Assembly: GCF_035486915.1 (NCBI RefSeq)
Contig: NZ_DATHMR010000077.1
Location: 1-50,769, forward strand
Direction: 5' to 3'
DNA length: 50,769 nt
Origin: Dyella_B sp035486915
GTDB lineage: Bacteria; Pseudomonadota; Gammaproteobacteria; Xanthomonadales; Rhodanobacteraceae
The position numbers and the translations under genes were made by a program. The notes below the pieces were generated by a model. The model was not told the origin of the DNA and did not search any database. It worked only from the letters and a program-made list of their open reading frames with translations. This document shows, piece by piece, positions 16,511 through 25,773 of this stretch. How positions within the stretch are numbered: position 1 is the first letter of the stretch; every line of letters starts with the position of its first letter.

Positions 16511-19465
16511 TCAATCGATCTTCCAATCAACCGACAAAAAGACCTCGCGACCGTTGTATTCGTCGGCGCTCTGCCCCGTCGTGACGAACTCGAAGCCACC
16601 GGCGTAGTACGGGATTCCAGCAACCTTGTTGAAGATGTTGTTGACGGCGAAGGTCAATTTCACTTGCTTCAAGAGCTGGTAGCTGACCGCGCCGTTCCAG
16701 GTGATCCAAATCGGGACGTGACCGTTGTAGACCACGCATTCGGGATCGCCCAGGCTCGGCTGGATGCCGTTGGCTAGCGTTTCACAACCACCGTAGCCAG
16801 GAGAGCGCAAGGTGCCGTCGCGCTGGCCGGACACCGACACGTTCCAGAGATCCTTGTTCCAATCGGCAATCCAATTGACCCTGCTCGCCACTTGGTTATA
16901 GCGCGTATTGAGTAGCGGGTCGTTGGCCAGCACACGCTGCTTGTACGACAGATTGTTGGTGTAGTTGATGCTGCCGCGGAAGTTGCCGTACTCGGTCGCT
17001 TTCTTATAGTCCAGCGAAGCATCGATACCGCTCACATACAGCGAAGCCTCGTTGATCGGACCGGACTGCACTTCGGTAATTAGGCCAGCCGCATTGCGCG
17101 TGACCATTTTCTCCACCATCTGGCAATACGCCGACCCTGGGATGTGTGCGGTATATGCCTGCAAGCCGCTCGTGCCGTTCGCCTGCAGGCCGGTCATGCA
17201 GCCGGCCTCGTCCGTCAGCACGGTTTGCTGACTGAGGTACTCGATGGAGTTGTCCACGCCCATGTGCCAGTAGTCGGTGGAGAACGACAGGCCGTCCACG
17301 CCCGGAATCTGCCACACGAAACCATAGGTCCAGGAGTGACCAGTCTGCGGCAACAAGTAGCGGCTGCCGCCTGTGACCAGGTTGTAGTACTGCGAGGGCG
17401 GACGTTGTACCTGCGAGCACCACGTGCTGTTGGTCTGGCCGGCCTTGATGGCCTGGATGCACTGCAAGGGATCGATGAAATCGCCCTGCGGTTCCGTGGA
17501 GCCGGTCTGATAGATCGCCTGCATGTCCGGCGCCTTGAAGTTGGTGCCGTAGGTGCCACGAATCAGCAGACTATCGATGGGACGCCACTCGATGCCGGTG
17601 CCCCAGGTGCGGGCGACGTCGGCGCTGCTGGCGTCACGGTACTTGTCGAGGCGACCGGAGAGAGTCCAGGTCAACGTATCCAGAATCGGCATGCGGAACT
17701 CGGTACCGAACGAGAAACGCTGGCGAGTGCCGCCACCGGTGTTGTATTCGTCGAACGGGTTCTGGAACGTATCGCCATTGGCGCCGCGCGGATCGGGCGA
17801 AAGCAGGAAGCCGTTGTGCGCAGCTTCGAACACCGCTGCCCAGCCGATCGGCTCCTCGCTCACCCACGGCAACTTGTACAGGTCGCCGTTGACGCGGAAC
17901 TGCGCCTGGTCCAGCCACGACGTCGAGGTGTTCTCGCCACTGGCTGCGAACGTGCCGTATTGCTGGGGCGTGATGGGGTTCCACCACTGCTGCCAGTTCA
18001 TGGCGTAAATGGGCAAACCTGCGGCGTTGGTACCCAACTGCTTGCCGAGGAAGAAGTTGGTCATGGCCTCGGGATTGATGGCCGTGAAGTCCTCGCGCAC
18101 GGTGTACTTCTGCGAGTTGAGGTTGAAATCCCAGTTGAACATGCCGTCGAACCAGGTGCCGCGCAGGCCGGCTTGCAGGTTCCAGTTCTGCTCGCGATCG
18201 TGGGTGTTAGCCGACGTGCCCATTTCCTGCGCGGTCAACTGGCGCACAGCCTGATTGATGACCTGCCCCGTCGTCTGGTCGTAAAACTGAGGGCTGACAT
18301 ATACCGGTAACTGGGTGTTGGAAATGCCCACCGTGTCATACAGCGCCGCCGAGCCGTAAAGCTGCAAGCCATTCTTGAAGTCGTACTCGCCTGCCACGAA
18401 GCCACTGTTGTTGCGGCTGCCTGGTGTGAGCACCCAGTCTTTGAACAGGGCCGGCTGCGAACAGTAGTAACCATTGTCGGTCACACCGGTAATCTGGTTG
18501 CCCTGGGTGGTGACAGTGTGCGACTGGCTGAGCTGGAAGTTGTTCCCGAACTTCGAGCAGCTGCCTGCCTGAGGCGTGATGTATTGACCCGAGCTGTTCG
18601 TCGCGGAGATGCCGATGGCGCTGGCCGCGTCGTACTGGTAGCCGAACATGCGGTCGGCCGGATTCCACGAACCGTATCCCGCATCGGACACAGAGTCCTG
18701 ATAGGGACGATCGCTACCCCACAGCGCCGTGCGGTTGGATTTCTCCGCGTTGTAGATGATGTGCCAGTTCTCGCCGGACTTGCCACCGGAGAAATTGATG
18801 TCGCCGTATCTGCGACCGCCACGGGTGGCGCCACCGCCAGTCACCTGGAGATCGTCACCCTGGTAGTTCTTCTTCAAGATCACGTTGACCACGCCCGCGA
18901 TCGCGTCCGAGCCGTAGATCGACGAGGCACCGGAGGCCAGAATTTCGATGTGGTCGATCATGCCCGTGGGCAGGTTGTTGTAGTTCTGGAAGTTGCTCTG
19001 CGCGTTCAACGGCTGCGGGTAGTCCACCACGCGATGTCCGTCGATCATCAACAGGCTGAAGCCAGCACCCAGGTTGCGCAGGTTGACCGAGCGCGCGTTC
19101 ACCGACGTCGCACCCCAACTGGCCGGGTCCTGCGTCTGGCCAAACTGCGGCAGCGAATCGAGGAATTCCCACAGCGTGGTGAAGCCCTCTGACTTGATCT
19201 GTTCGCCTGTGACGATTTCGACCGGTGCAGGCCCTTCGATTTCCACGCGTGGGATCATCGAACCGGTGACGGTGACTGTCTGCAGTTTCGTCGCGTTTTG
19301 CTGACCGGCCGGCTGCCCGCTGGATGAGGTGCTTTGCTGCGTGGTTGATTGATCGCTCGAAGACGTTGTCGACGTTGTCGATGTTTGTGCGAAAGCATGC
19401 GGCGCGAACAGCGCCAAAGCCATGGAACTGGCCAGTACGCCACGGCGTACGCGGATAGTGCTCAT
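16511..19465 (-). CDS. TonB-dependent outer-membrane receptor (glycan locus, receptor 2)
   Basis: A 984-residue receptor. Signal peptide residues 1-27 (ending HAFAQ) are followed by a Ser/Thr/Gln-rich low-complexity linker and the TonB-box-like LQTVTVTGS. The plug segment carries DHIEILASGASSIYGSDAIAGVVN, and the barrel occupies the rest. It ends VDWKID rather than in an aromatic residue, slightly atypical for a barrel C-terminus. The ATG at 19465 is set by GGGAGGGGAG upstream. The linker type and length are those of Xanthomonadales CUT-locus receptors. It lies between GH29 and GH20, 142 nt after the fucosidase stop, a gap long enough for its own promoter. Confidence 0.92.
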   Translation of the reverse strand: MSTIRVRRGVLASSMALALFAPHAFAQTSTTSTTSSSDQSTTQQSTSSSGQPAGQQNATKLQTVTVTGSMIPRVEIEGPAPVEIVTGEQIKSEGFTTLWEFLDSLPQFGQTQDPASWGATSVNARSVNLRNLGAGFSLLMIDGHRVVDYPQPLNAQSNFQNYNNLPTGMIDHIEILASGASSIYGSDAIAGVVNVILKKNYQGDDLQVTGGGATRGGRRYGDINFSGGKSGENWHIIYNAEKSNRTALWGSDRPYQDSVSDAGYGSWNPADRMFGYQYDAASAIGISATNSSGQYITPQAGSCSKFGNNFQLSQSHTVTTQGNQITGVTDNGYYCSQPALFKDWVLTPGSRNNSGFVAGEYDFKNGLQLYGSAALYDTVGISNTQLPVYVSPQFYDQTTGQVINQAVRQLTAQEMGTSANTHDREQNWNLQAGLRGTWFDGMFNWDFNLNSQKYTVREDFTAINPEAMTNFFLGKQLGTNAAGLPIYAMNWQQWWNPITPQQYGTFAASGENTSTSWLDQAQFRVNGDLYKLPWVSEEPIGWAAVFEAAHNGFLLSPDPRGANGDTFQNPFDEYNTGGGTRQRFSFGTEFRMPILDTLTWTLSGRLDKYRDASSADVARTWGTGIEWRPIDSLLIRGTYGTNFKAPDMQAIYQTGSTEPQGDFIDPLQCIQAIKAGQTNSTWCSQVQRPPSQYYNLVTGGSRYLLPQTGHSWTYGFVWQIPGVDGLSFSTDYWHMGVDNSIEYLSQQTVLTDEAGCMTGLQANGTSGLQAYTAHIPGSAYCQMVEKMVTRNAAGLITEVQSGPINEASLYVSGIDASLDYKKATEYGNFRGSINYTNNLSYKQRVLANDPLLNTRYNQVASRVNWIADWNKDLWNVSVSGQRDGTLRSPGYGGCETLANGIQPSLGDPECVVYNGHVPIWITWNGAVSYQLLKQVKLTFAVNNIFNKVAGIPYYAGGFEFVTTGQSADEYNGREVFLSVDWKID

Positions 19466-19607
19466 GTTTCTCCCCTCCCGGTGAAGTTTAAGTGTCTCTT
19501 GCCGCATTCGATCCCCTACTTAGTCGAAATCGGCGTTTTTGCTTGCTCGTCTGTGATCGCGCTGAAAGCGGATCGGTGTTCGTCTTTCTTTTTCGAATGA
19601 CAGCGAT

Positions 19608-21287
19608 TTATGAATTGGGTACGTCTCCCTCCCTCGCTGCCGGCGCGACATGGTCTTTCATTTCTATTCGATAGACATAGGTACGCACACCAGCAGGTTG
19701 CGTAGGCAGATCGAGATGCAAGCCATCGGCTTGTTGATCGAACGTCACCGGCTTACCCGTAGCCAGCAACGTCACCGATGTGACGTTCATGCTCGGCGTA
19801 ATCGAATGAATCAGCGCGTGACTTGTCGTCGGCCACGCCATTTCGATGGCGTAGAGGCGTCCATCTTTGGTGGTGAAGCGGAAATCTTCCGCGGTGTAAG
19901 GCTTGGTCTTAGTGTCTTGCATCGTGCCGGCTGCGACTTGCGTGGGACCTTCGCCGAATCGCTGCCACGGACGCGTGCCATAGATCGCTTCGCCGTTGAC
20001 TTTCAGCCATTGCCCGATCGCCAGCAAGATGTGCTGCGCCTGTTCCGGAATGGTGCCATCGGCTTTAGGACCGATGTTCAACAGCAGATTGCCGTTCTTG
20101 CTCACCACATCGGCGAGCAGTTGCACGATTTCATCCGGCGACTTGTAGGTATCGCCTTCGGCATATCCCCAAGAATCGGGACTTACGGAGGTTTCAGTCT
20201 GCCAAGGTTGCGCGCGGATATCCGACGCCTGCCCGCGCTCAATGTTCAACGTTCCGGTGCCCGGACGCATGTCATCAAGCTTGTAGTTGAGTACGACGCC
20301 CTGCCCGCGCGCTGCCGCCTGGTTGTAATAGAACGCAGCGAACTCGGCCAATGCATTGCGGAAGCGCGGCTGACCCACCCACCAATCGAAGTACATCAGA
20401 TCCGGGTGATAGTCCTGCACAATTTCGGAGGAGCGAGCTAGCCAGTCGTTGAGATATGCATCGGATACAAACGTCCAGTCCACATCCTGGCCGTCTTCGC
20501 CCTTGGCACCCTCCAACGGATGCGCCGGCCCATACAGCGCCGCATAACGCGGATCGTTCACATCGGAATTGAAAGTGCGGCCGTATTCGTAAAACCAATC
20601 GTGTTCGGCACGGTGCGACGACAACCCGAGCTTCATGCCTTGTGCACGGATCGCCTTGGCCAGCTCGCCGATCACGTCGCGATGCGGCCCCATTTTCACC
20701 GCCGTCCAGTCCGACAACTTCGAGTCGTACATGGCAAAGCCGTCATGATGCTCGGCCACCGGCACGACATAACGCGCGCCGGCTTCGCGAAACAGCGTCG
20801 CCCAGGCGTTGGGATCGAAGTGTTCCGCCTTGAACAACGGAATCAGATCCTTGTAGCCAACTTGTGGCATCGGGCCGTAGGTTGCGATCTGATGCTGATA
20901 GCGGTCGGAGTTTTCGCCGGTGCGCTCGTACATATGGCGCGGATACCACTCGCCCTTGTACGCAGGGACCGAGTACACGCCCCAATGAATGAAGATGCCG
21001 AACTTGGCATCCCGATACCACTCGGGCGTGGTGTAGCCGGTAAGGCTCTGCCAGTCTGGCTGCATGGGTCCTTGCCAAGCAACCTTGTGCGTCTGCGCGA
21101 GAATGGTATTGCGCGCGCCGTCGTATGGCTTATTGGCTGCTACCCATTGTTGCTCGATCGTTGCTGCATCCGGCGGCGTTGCGGCATGCGTATTGTCGGT
21201 GGCGACGACTGCTGTCACACCAAGTAATGCAGAAACAACGCCTACACATAGAGCGGCACCACGCGACATCGAACAGCGCGTTTTCAT
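19608..21287 (-). CDS. Alpha-L-fucosidase, GH29 (copy a)
   Basis: 559 residues from the ATG at 21287, which overlaps the Glk1 stop as ATGA (21284-21287), so translation is coupled; the longer upstream frame runs antisense-like through glk and is rejected. A signal peptide with hydrophobic core occupies residues 10-30. GH29 hallmarks are KFGIFIHWGVYSVP (about 95-108), AEHHDGFAMYDS, GLSSHRAEHDW and the nucleophile region YFDWWVG (D301). It hydrolyses terminal alpha-L-fucose, probably in the periplasm. It is closely similar, motif by motif, to the GH29 at 24059-25675. Confidence 0.93.
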   Translation of the reverse strand: MKTRCSMSRGAALCVGVVSALLGVTAVVATDNTHAATPPDAATIEQQWVAANKPYDGARNTILAQTHKVAWQGPMQPDWQSLTGYTTPEWYRDAKFGIFIHWGVYSVPAYKGEWYPRHMYERTGENSDRYQHQIATYGPMPQVGYKDLIPLFKAEHFDPNAWATLFREAGARYVVPVAEHHDGFAMYDSKLSDWTAVKMGPHRDVIGELAKAIRAQGMKLGLSSHRAEHDWFYEYGRTFNSDVNDPRYAALYGPAHPLEGAKGEDGQDVDWTFVSDAYLNDWLARSSEIVQDYHPDLMYFDWWVGQPRFRNALAEFAAFYYNQAAARGQGVVLNYKLDDMRPGTGTLNIERGQASDIRAQPWQTETSVSPDSWGYAEGDTYKSPDEIVQLLADVVSKNGNLLLNIGPKADGTIPEQAQHILLAIGQWLKVNGEAIYGTRPWQRFGEGPTQVAAGTMQDTKTKPYTAEDFRFTTKDGRLYAIEMAWPTTSHALIHSITPSMNVTSVTLLATGKPVTFDQQADGLHLDLPTQPAGVRTYVYRIEMKDHVAPAAREGDVPNS

Positions 21288-22378
21288 GCGGCCTTGTCCT
21301 GTGTCTGGTGGCTCATTAGCCAGCTTGCCGCACCAATGACACCAAGCCGCGTGTGATCCACCACATGGACAGGAATCGTTTGCAGGAACGGGCGCATTAC
21401 ACCCTTGTCGAGAAAGCGACTGACGAAAGTGCTCTTTTCTACAAACTCGACCATGTGCGAGAGGAAACCTCCAGCGAGGTAGATACCGCCGGTGGCGCCA
21501 TACAACATCGCCAAATCGCCAAGGAAGGAGCCGAGCCATCCGCAAAACAGCTCTAAAGTCTCCACCGCTCTCACGTTCGTGCCGGCGCATGCAGCAGCAG
21601 TGATGGCAGCAGGCTCGTGAAACACGGCAGGTAACCGCTCGATGCGACACAACGCACCGTAAAGACGCAAAAGTCCAGGGCCGGACAATACGTGGTCGTA
21701 AGGTACATGCGTGTTGGCTTGCGCCAATTCAGCAAACACTTGCTGTTCGCGCCCTACGCGTGCCGCCAACTGGATATGACCGGCCTCGGTCGCCAACACT
21801 TTCGGCTGCGCACCGGGCAAACGTACCGCTACGCCGAGCCCCGTCCCTGGACCGACGATGACGACCGGACCTGTGCCCGCTTTTTCGAATCGTTGCGGGT
21901 TATGCAACGACGTGACATGAGTGGCATCCAGGTAGGCTGTACCATAAGCCAGTGCTTCAAAATCATTAAGTATTTTGACGTCGCTCAACCCCAACTCCGC
22001 TTCGAGCGCAGTCGGCGCGACTGGCCATTGCAAGTTGCTGTTGACGACGTGTCCTTCGTGCAGAAAACCCGCACAAGCGAGCGCAAGGTGAGACGGTTTG
22101 GCCGCGTACGTATCGCAGAATGCACGTACGATGGCATCAAGACCCGAGTAATCAGCACACTTGTACACACGGTACGCCAGCACATTGGGCGTGGTTTCGC
22201 CGTGCCCAAAGGCAATCAAGCCTATGCGCGCGTGGGTGCCTCCTACATCGGCAGCAAGGAACGGCTCGTTGGAAAACGGAACGACCTTTCCGGACGATGC
22301 AGTCCCTTCCCGTGCAGCACTGAACGGCGGAGAGTAAACGCCTGTGGACTCGTTGAAACCTTGATAGCCGCCTTTCAT
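21284..22378 (-). CDS. Glucokinase-family sugar kinase (Glk1)
   Basis: A 364-residue kinase of the bacterial Glk family. It shows the ATP-binding phosphate-1 motif FLAADVGGTHARIG (about 41-54), ILNDFEALAYG (catalytic Asp), GPGTGLGVA and EAGHIQLA. The N-terminal about 40 residues are extra relative to E. coli Glk. In glycan loci of Xanthomonas such kinases can use GlcNAc as well as glucose (family knowledge), which fits the neighbouring GH20. It is first gene of operon A and overlaps GH29a by 4 nt. The candidate promoter is at 22558-22586. A small CCGCCG-2-CGGCGG stem (22397-22410) lies just before the start. Confidence 0.88.
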   Translation of the reverse strand: MKGGYQGFNESTGVYSPPFSAAREGTASSGKVVPFSNEPFLAADVGGTHARIGLIAFGHGETTPNVLAYRVYKCADYSGLDAIVRAFCDTYAAKPSHLALACAGFLHEGHVVNSNLQWPVAPTALEAELGLSDVKILNDFEALAYGTAYLDATHVTSLHNPQRFEKAGTGPVVIVGPGTGLGVAVRLPGAQPKVLATEAGHIQLAARVGREQQVFAELAQANTHVPYDHVLSGPGLLRLYGALCRIERLPAVFHEPAAITAAACAGTNVRAVETLELFCGWLGSFLGDLAMLYGATGGIYLAGGFLSHMVEFVEKSTFVSRFLDKGVMRPFLQTIPVHVVDHTRLGVIGAASWLMSHQTQDKAA

Positions 22379-22510
22379 ACGCGACGCGTTTCCACGCCGC
22401 CGAACGGCGGAGCCGCTGCGTATTTACTCAGCTGGATCGGTCCCATCATCTCCCCTCCCAGTGCCCTAGCGACAGCCCGGAACTCCTCCCGGCGTCACCT
22501 GGTTATTTCA

Positions 22511-22539
22511 TACGTAAACATCCAATTCATATTTACGTA
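22511..22539. promoter_or_regulatory. Inverted repeat TACGTAAA-13-TTTACGTA in the glk1 leader
   Basis: Perfect 8-bp arms at 22511-22518 and 22532-22539, starting about 20 nt downstream of the candidate -10 of glk1. The position suits a repressor operator. The right half overlaps the 9-mer AAATATGAA (minus strand, 22534-22526), which recurs in the fucP/iclR gap. Confidence 0.5.
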
Positions 22540-22557
22540 TAAAGAGCTTATAGGTCG

Positions 22558-22586
22558 AATTTAGATCGAGGCAAGTCGCATCGCAA
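22558..22586 (-). promoter_or_regulatory. Candidate promoter of operon A (glk1)
   Basis: On the minus strand, -35 TTGCGA (22586-22581), a 17-nt spacer, then -10 TAAATT (22563-22558). The same element (TTGCAA, 17 nt, TAAAAC) with a partly conserved spacer lies upstream of glk2. The match between two paralogous operons is the main support. Confidence 0.5.
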
Positions 22587-22742
22587 CACAAATTTTCGAT
22601 TGGCGACCCATGAAATCGCGCTTACTTGTAAATCATTGTTTTATATACACACCCAAGGACACCCTAGCCCCGGCTTTTGGGACGGGTTTCGTTGGCGACC
22701 GGTCGGTCCCTGCCGAACCGCCGTTGCCGTAGCCACAACGAC

Positions 22743-22984
22743 TCAAAAGGACGACGGAATCGGCGCGAGCCAGGGCATTTGAAGATCGAGAACCACGTGC
22801 GCAATGCGCAATCGCTTCCATGTGTAAGTGATGTGAATCAACCCGTCGCTGGTCTGGATGACGGCCGGGTAAGAAAACTCCGCACCCGGACTTTTTTACA
22901 ACGTCAGTACATGCTTCCCTTGTCCACGCCACCACGCGTAGGCGACGGCGCCGAGTCGCGGTATGAAAGGCGCGCCACTCTGCA
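22743..22984 (-). pseudogene. Remnant of a sialidase-like (BNR-repeat) gene, 3' end only
   Basis: One minus-strand frame ending in a stop at 22745-22743 translates as PGAEFSYPAVIQTSDG, LIHITYTWKR, LRIAHVVLD. This is the typical C-terminal strand set of bacterial BNR-type exo-sialidases. The frame has an in-frame TAA at 22898-22896, where the family usually has a TLE-type segment, so an E-to-stop change is likely. Upstream of about 22960 the similarity fades, and the GH18 stop codon follows at once. There is no start codon or ribosome site. The catalytic N-terminal domain is gone, apparently by deletion next to GH18. Family assignment is from memory of the motif, not a search. Confidence 0.65.
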
Positions 22985-24034
22985 TCAACGCTGCATGACT
23001 GGCAGTTCATCCCAAACTTTTGGGTCTTCAGAACCCAATACCCAGGCGCAAAAACCTTCCAAACCGTACTGGTTTATCAATGCATAACGGTCGCGAAAGC
23101 TGTGCGCATCGGGCATGAAAACCCATTCGCGCATGTCGTCGCGATAGAAGTAAAACCAGGATTCGTGCTCCACCGGATCCCATTGCACGTTCGCTTGCTG
23201 CTCCTGCACTAAAGGCATCCATTCGTCCGCGTCTATGTAGTCGGCTTTGATGTTGGAAGCTTCGGTGCCATCCTCCCGCACGGGATCGCCGGTATACCAG
23301 TGGTATCCATACAGTGCGATGCCGAGCGAGAGTTTTTCCTTCGGCACCATCGTCAACGCGTACTTCAGCTGCGCCGATACCCATGGCATGCCGTCGACTG
23401 GGCCCGGTGTGGTCCAGCGGGTGTGCTGATCGTAGGTCATCAGGCAGATCAGATCCGCGTATTTGCCCAGCGCGGCCAAATCGTAAGCGCCACGCCAGTA
23501 CTGCCACATCCATTTGGAGAACTTCCCTTCCCCTGCATGCCCCGGCGCGTTCGGAACTACCGCGATCGACAGCTTAAAACCGTGTTTGTGCAATGCCTCG
23601 GCGGTCTGTTTGACCAGCAAGGTGTAGGCGTCTCGATCTGTCCATGAAATGCTTTCAAAGTCGAACTGAAAACCGACGTAGCCATGTTCCGCCGCCTGCT
23701 GCAGCATGGCATCGATCATGTGCTGCTTGGCGATCTCGTCGTGCAGCAGATCGTGAAATCCTTTGCGGCCGGCCGACATCGACATGATTGGCATTACCGG
23801 AAGGCGGTGATCCTTGGCGATATTCAGTACGTAAACATTCGGTCCGCCATTGACCAATCCCTGATTGTCGACGCCGTACCAGGTTGGCACTAGCAAGCCG
23901 ATCTTATCGACATGGGTCACAAAGGAGTTGAGCGACTTCGGCGTACCCATGAGATAAAACAGCGCATCAGGCTGTTTCGCAAACGCAACGCCACATGCAA
24001 GCATGGCGAGTAAAAGCCCGATGAATCGTTTCAT
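22985..24034 (-). CDS. Exported GH18 glycosidase (YaaH-like; chitinase/ENGase family)
   Basis: A 349-residue enzyme with a Sec signal peptide (about residues 1-19). The GH18 active-site strand GYVGFQFDFES places the catalytic acid at E127, with D125 two residues before. ICLMTYDQH and the late GFCAWVLGSEDP strand complete the barrel. The shape is nearer the YaaH/chitobiase-like branch than classical chitinases. GH18 enzymes cut beta-1,4 bonds next to GlcNAc in chito-oligosaccharides or the N-glycan core. The ATG at 24034 has AGGGA 6 nt upstream. It follows GH29b by 24 nt, so it belongs to operon B. Confidence 0.88.
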   Translation of the reverse strand: MKRFIGLLLAMLACGVAFAKQPDALFYLMGTPKSLNSFVTHVDKIGLLVPTWYGVDNQGLVNGGPNVYVLNIAKDHRLPVMPIMSMSAGRKGFHDLLHDEIAKQHMIDAMLQQAAEHGYVGFQFDFESISWTDRDAYTLLVKQTAEALHKHGFKLSIAVVPNAPGHAGEGKFSKWMWQYWRGAYDLAALGKYADLICLMTYDQHTRWTTPGPVDGMPWVSAQLKYALTMVPKEKLSLGIALYGYHWYTGDPVREDGTEASNIKADYIDADEWMPLVQEQQANVQWDPVEHESWFYFYRDDMREWVFMPDAHSFRDRYALINQYGLEGFCAWVLGSEDPKVWDELPVMQR

Positions 24035-24058
24035 GGAAATCCCTAGAAAAATGCGAAT

Positions 24059-25675
24059 TTATGGCACTGCCGCGGATAATTCGATGCGGTAAACGTAGGC
24101 GTATTCGCCTGCCGATGGTTTAGGCAGCGTCAGGTGCAAGCCATCGGGCTTTTGTTGCCATGTCACAGGCTGATCGTTGACAACCAGATCGACGGCACGC
24201 ACATGGTCGGTCGGTTTGATCGAGTGGATGACTACCGTTCCATCTTTAGGCCAATCCATCTCAATTGCATAAAGCACGCCCGGCTTGGTGGTGAAGCGAA
24301 AATCCTGCGCGGTATACGGTTGAGTCTTGGTGTCTTGGAATGAGCCACCTATCACTTCGGTAGGGCCTTCACCAAAGACGCGCCATGGCTTCGTGCCATA
24401 GATAGCGTCGCCGTTCGCTTGCAACCATTTGCCGATCGCTAATAACACCTCGCGCTCGCCATCCGGGATGGTGCCATCTGCACGCGGTCCGATATTGAGC
24501 ATGAGGTTGCCGTTCTTGCTGACAACGTCGACAAGCAGATGGATAAGCTCCCTGGGCGATTTATACGTATCGTGCTCGATATAACCCCATGACTTGTCGC
24601 TGATAGACGTGTCGGTCTGCCAATGCGTGGGATGAATACCGGTCAGCTGGCCGCGCTCAATATCGAGCGTACCGGCACCCTCCGGAAAATCGCCAAGCTT
24701 GTAGTTGACCACCACACCGTCGCGGCGTGCACCATCGTTGTAGTAATACGCCAGCATTTTCGGCAAGGTGTTGCGGAACGTTGGATGGCCGATCCACCAA
24801 TCGAAATAAATAAGGTCCGGGTGGTAGTCGTCGATCAGCTCGGCCGTCCGCGCAAGCCAGTCATCCAGCCATGCCTGCGATACATAGGTCCAGTCGTCGC
24901 CGAGGTTCTGGTCGTCTTTCGAAAGGTGCGCTTCGGCGGGGCCGTAGAGTCCGGCATATCGCGGGTCGTTGACATCCGAATCGAATTGCCGGCCGCCGTC
25001 GAAGAACCAATCATGTTCGGCACGATGCGAAGACAGGCCGAAACGAAGCCCTTCCGCGCGCGCAGCCTTGGCCAAGAGTCCGATGATGTCCTTGTGCGGC
25101 CCCATCTTCACGGCGGTCCACTCCGATAGCTGCGAGTCGTACATCGCAAAGCCATCGTGATGTTCCGCTACAGGCACGACGTAACGCGCGCCTGCCTCTC
25201 GAAACAATTTAGCCCAATCCTGTGGATCGAAATGTTCGGCTTTGAATAGCGGGATGAAATCCTTATAGCCGAACTTCGATTGCGGACCGTAAGTCGCTAC
25301 ATGATGGGCAAATTCCGCCGAGCCCTGTTGATACATCAGTCGCGGATACCATTCACTGCCAAACGCCGGAACCGAGTACACACCCCAATGGATGAAGATG
25401 CCGAATTTTGCATCGTCGTACCACGTTGGCGAGCGATAGTTTTGCAATGAGGCCCAGTCGGCGCGAAATGGCCCCTTGTCCATGCCACTGGCAACGCGGG
25501 ACAAGATAGCGCGTCGCTCCGGTGCAAATTTTGCCGAGGCCTTCTGCCAAGCCATATCGGCATCGTGCGGCGAAAGCGTCTTCGCCGTGGCGGCGGTCGA
25601 TGACTGCGCCACGGCGATATCGGCAAATACGACACAAGCGACAAACAGAACCATGCTGATGCGAAATCGTTTCAT
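24059..25675 (-). CDS. Alpha-L-fucosidase, GH29 (copy b)
   Basis: A 538-residue paralogue of GH29a. Signal peptide residues 1-23 end in AVAQ. The same blocks appear in the same order: KFGIFIHWGVYSVP (about 90-103), AEHHDGFAMYDS, GLSSHRAEHDWF and YFDWWIG with nucleophile D292. Long stretches are identical with GH29a while the linkers and N-termini differ, which points to an old duplication followed by divergence. It lies between glk2 and GH18 in operon B, with 98 nt to glk2 and 24 nt to GH18. Confidence 0.93.
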   Translation of the reverse strand: MKRFRISMVLFVACVVFADIAVAQSSTAATAKTLSPHDADMAWQKASAKFAPERRAILSRVASGMDKGPFRADWASLQNYRSPTWYDDAKFGIFIHWGVYSVPAFGSEWYPRLMYQQGSAEFAHHVATYGPQSKFGYKDFIPLFKAEHFDPQDWAKLFREAGARYVVPVAEHHDGFAMYDSQLSEWTAVKMGPHKDIIGLLAKAARAEGLRFGLSSHRAEHDWFFDGGRQFDSDVNDPRYAGLYGPAEAHLSKDDQNLGDDWTYVSQAWLDDWLARTAELIDDYHPDLIYFDWWIGHPTFRNTLPKMLAYYYNDGARRDGVVVNYKLGDFPEGAGTLDIERGQLTGIHPTHWQTDTSISDKSWGYIEHDTYKSPRELIHLLVDVVSKNGNLMLNIGPRADGTIPDGEREVLLAIGKWLQANGDAIYGTKPWRVFGEGPTEVIGGSFQDTKTQPYTAQDFRFTTKPGVLYAIEMDWPKDGTVVIHSIKPTDHVRAVDLVVNDQPVTWQQKPDGLHLTLPKPSAGEYAYVYRIELSAAVP

Positions 25676-25773
25676 GGTCTGAATGCCTTTAGCCCTATGA
25701 CATGGTGGTTATAAAAAAACCGATCGCGGCAACAGAGGGGCTGTTTAGCCGCGATCAGCGCGGGAAACTAGTA

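Noticed and set aside
17144..18310. 388-residue plus-strand open frame
   Set aside because: It runs fully antisense to TonB receptor 2, has no ribosome-binding site and a biased Arg/Ala/Leu composition typical of the reverse frame of GC-rich coding DNA.
22633..23010. 125-residue minus-strand open frame as a gene
   Set aside because: It crosses the GH18 end and the sialidase remnant in the wrong frame; the meaningful frame in this stretch is the interrupted BNR-type one.
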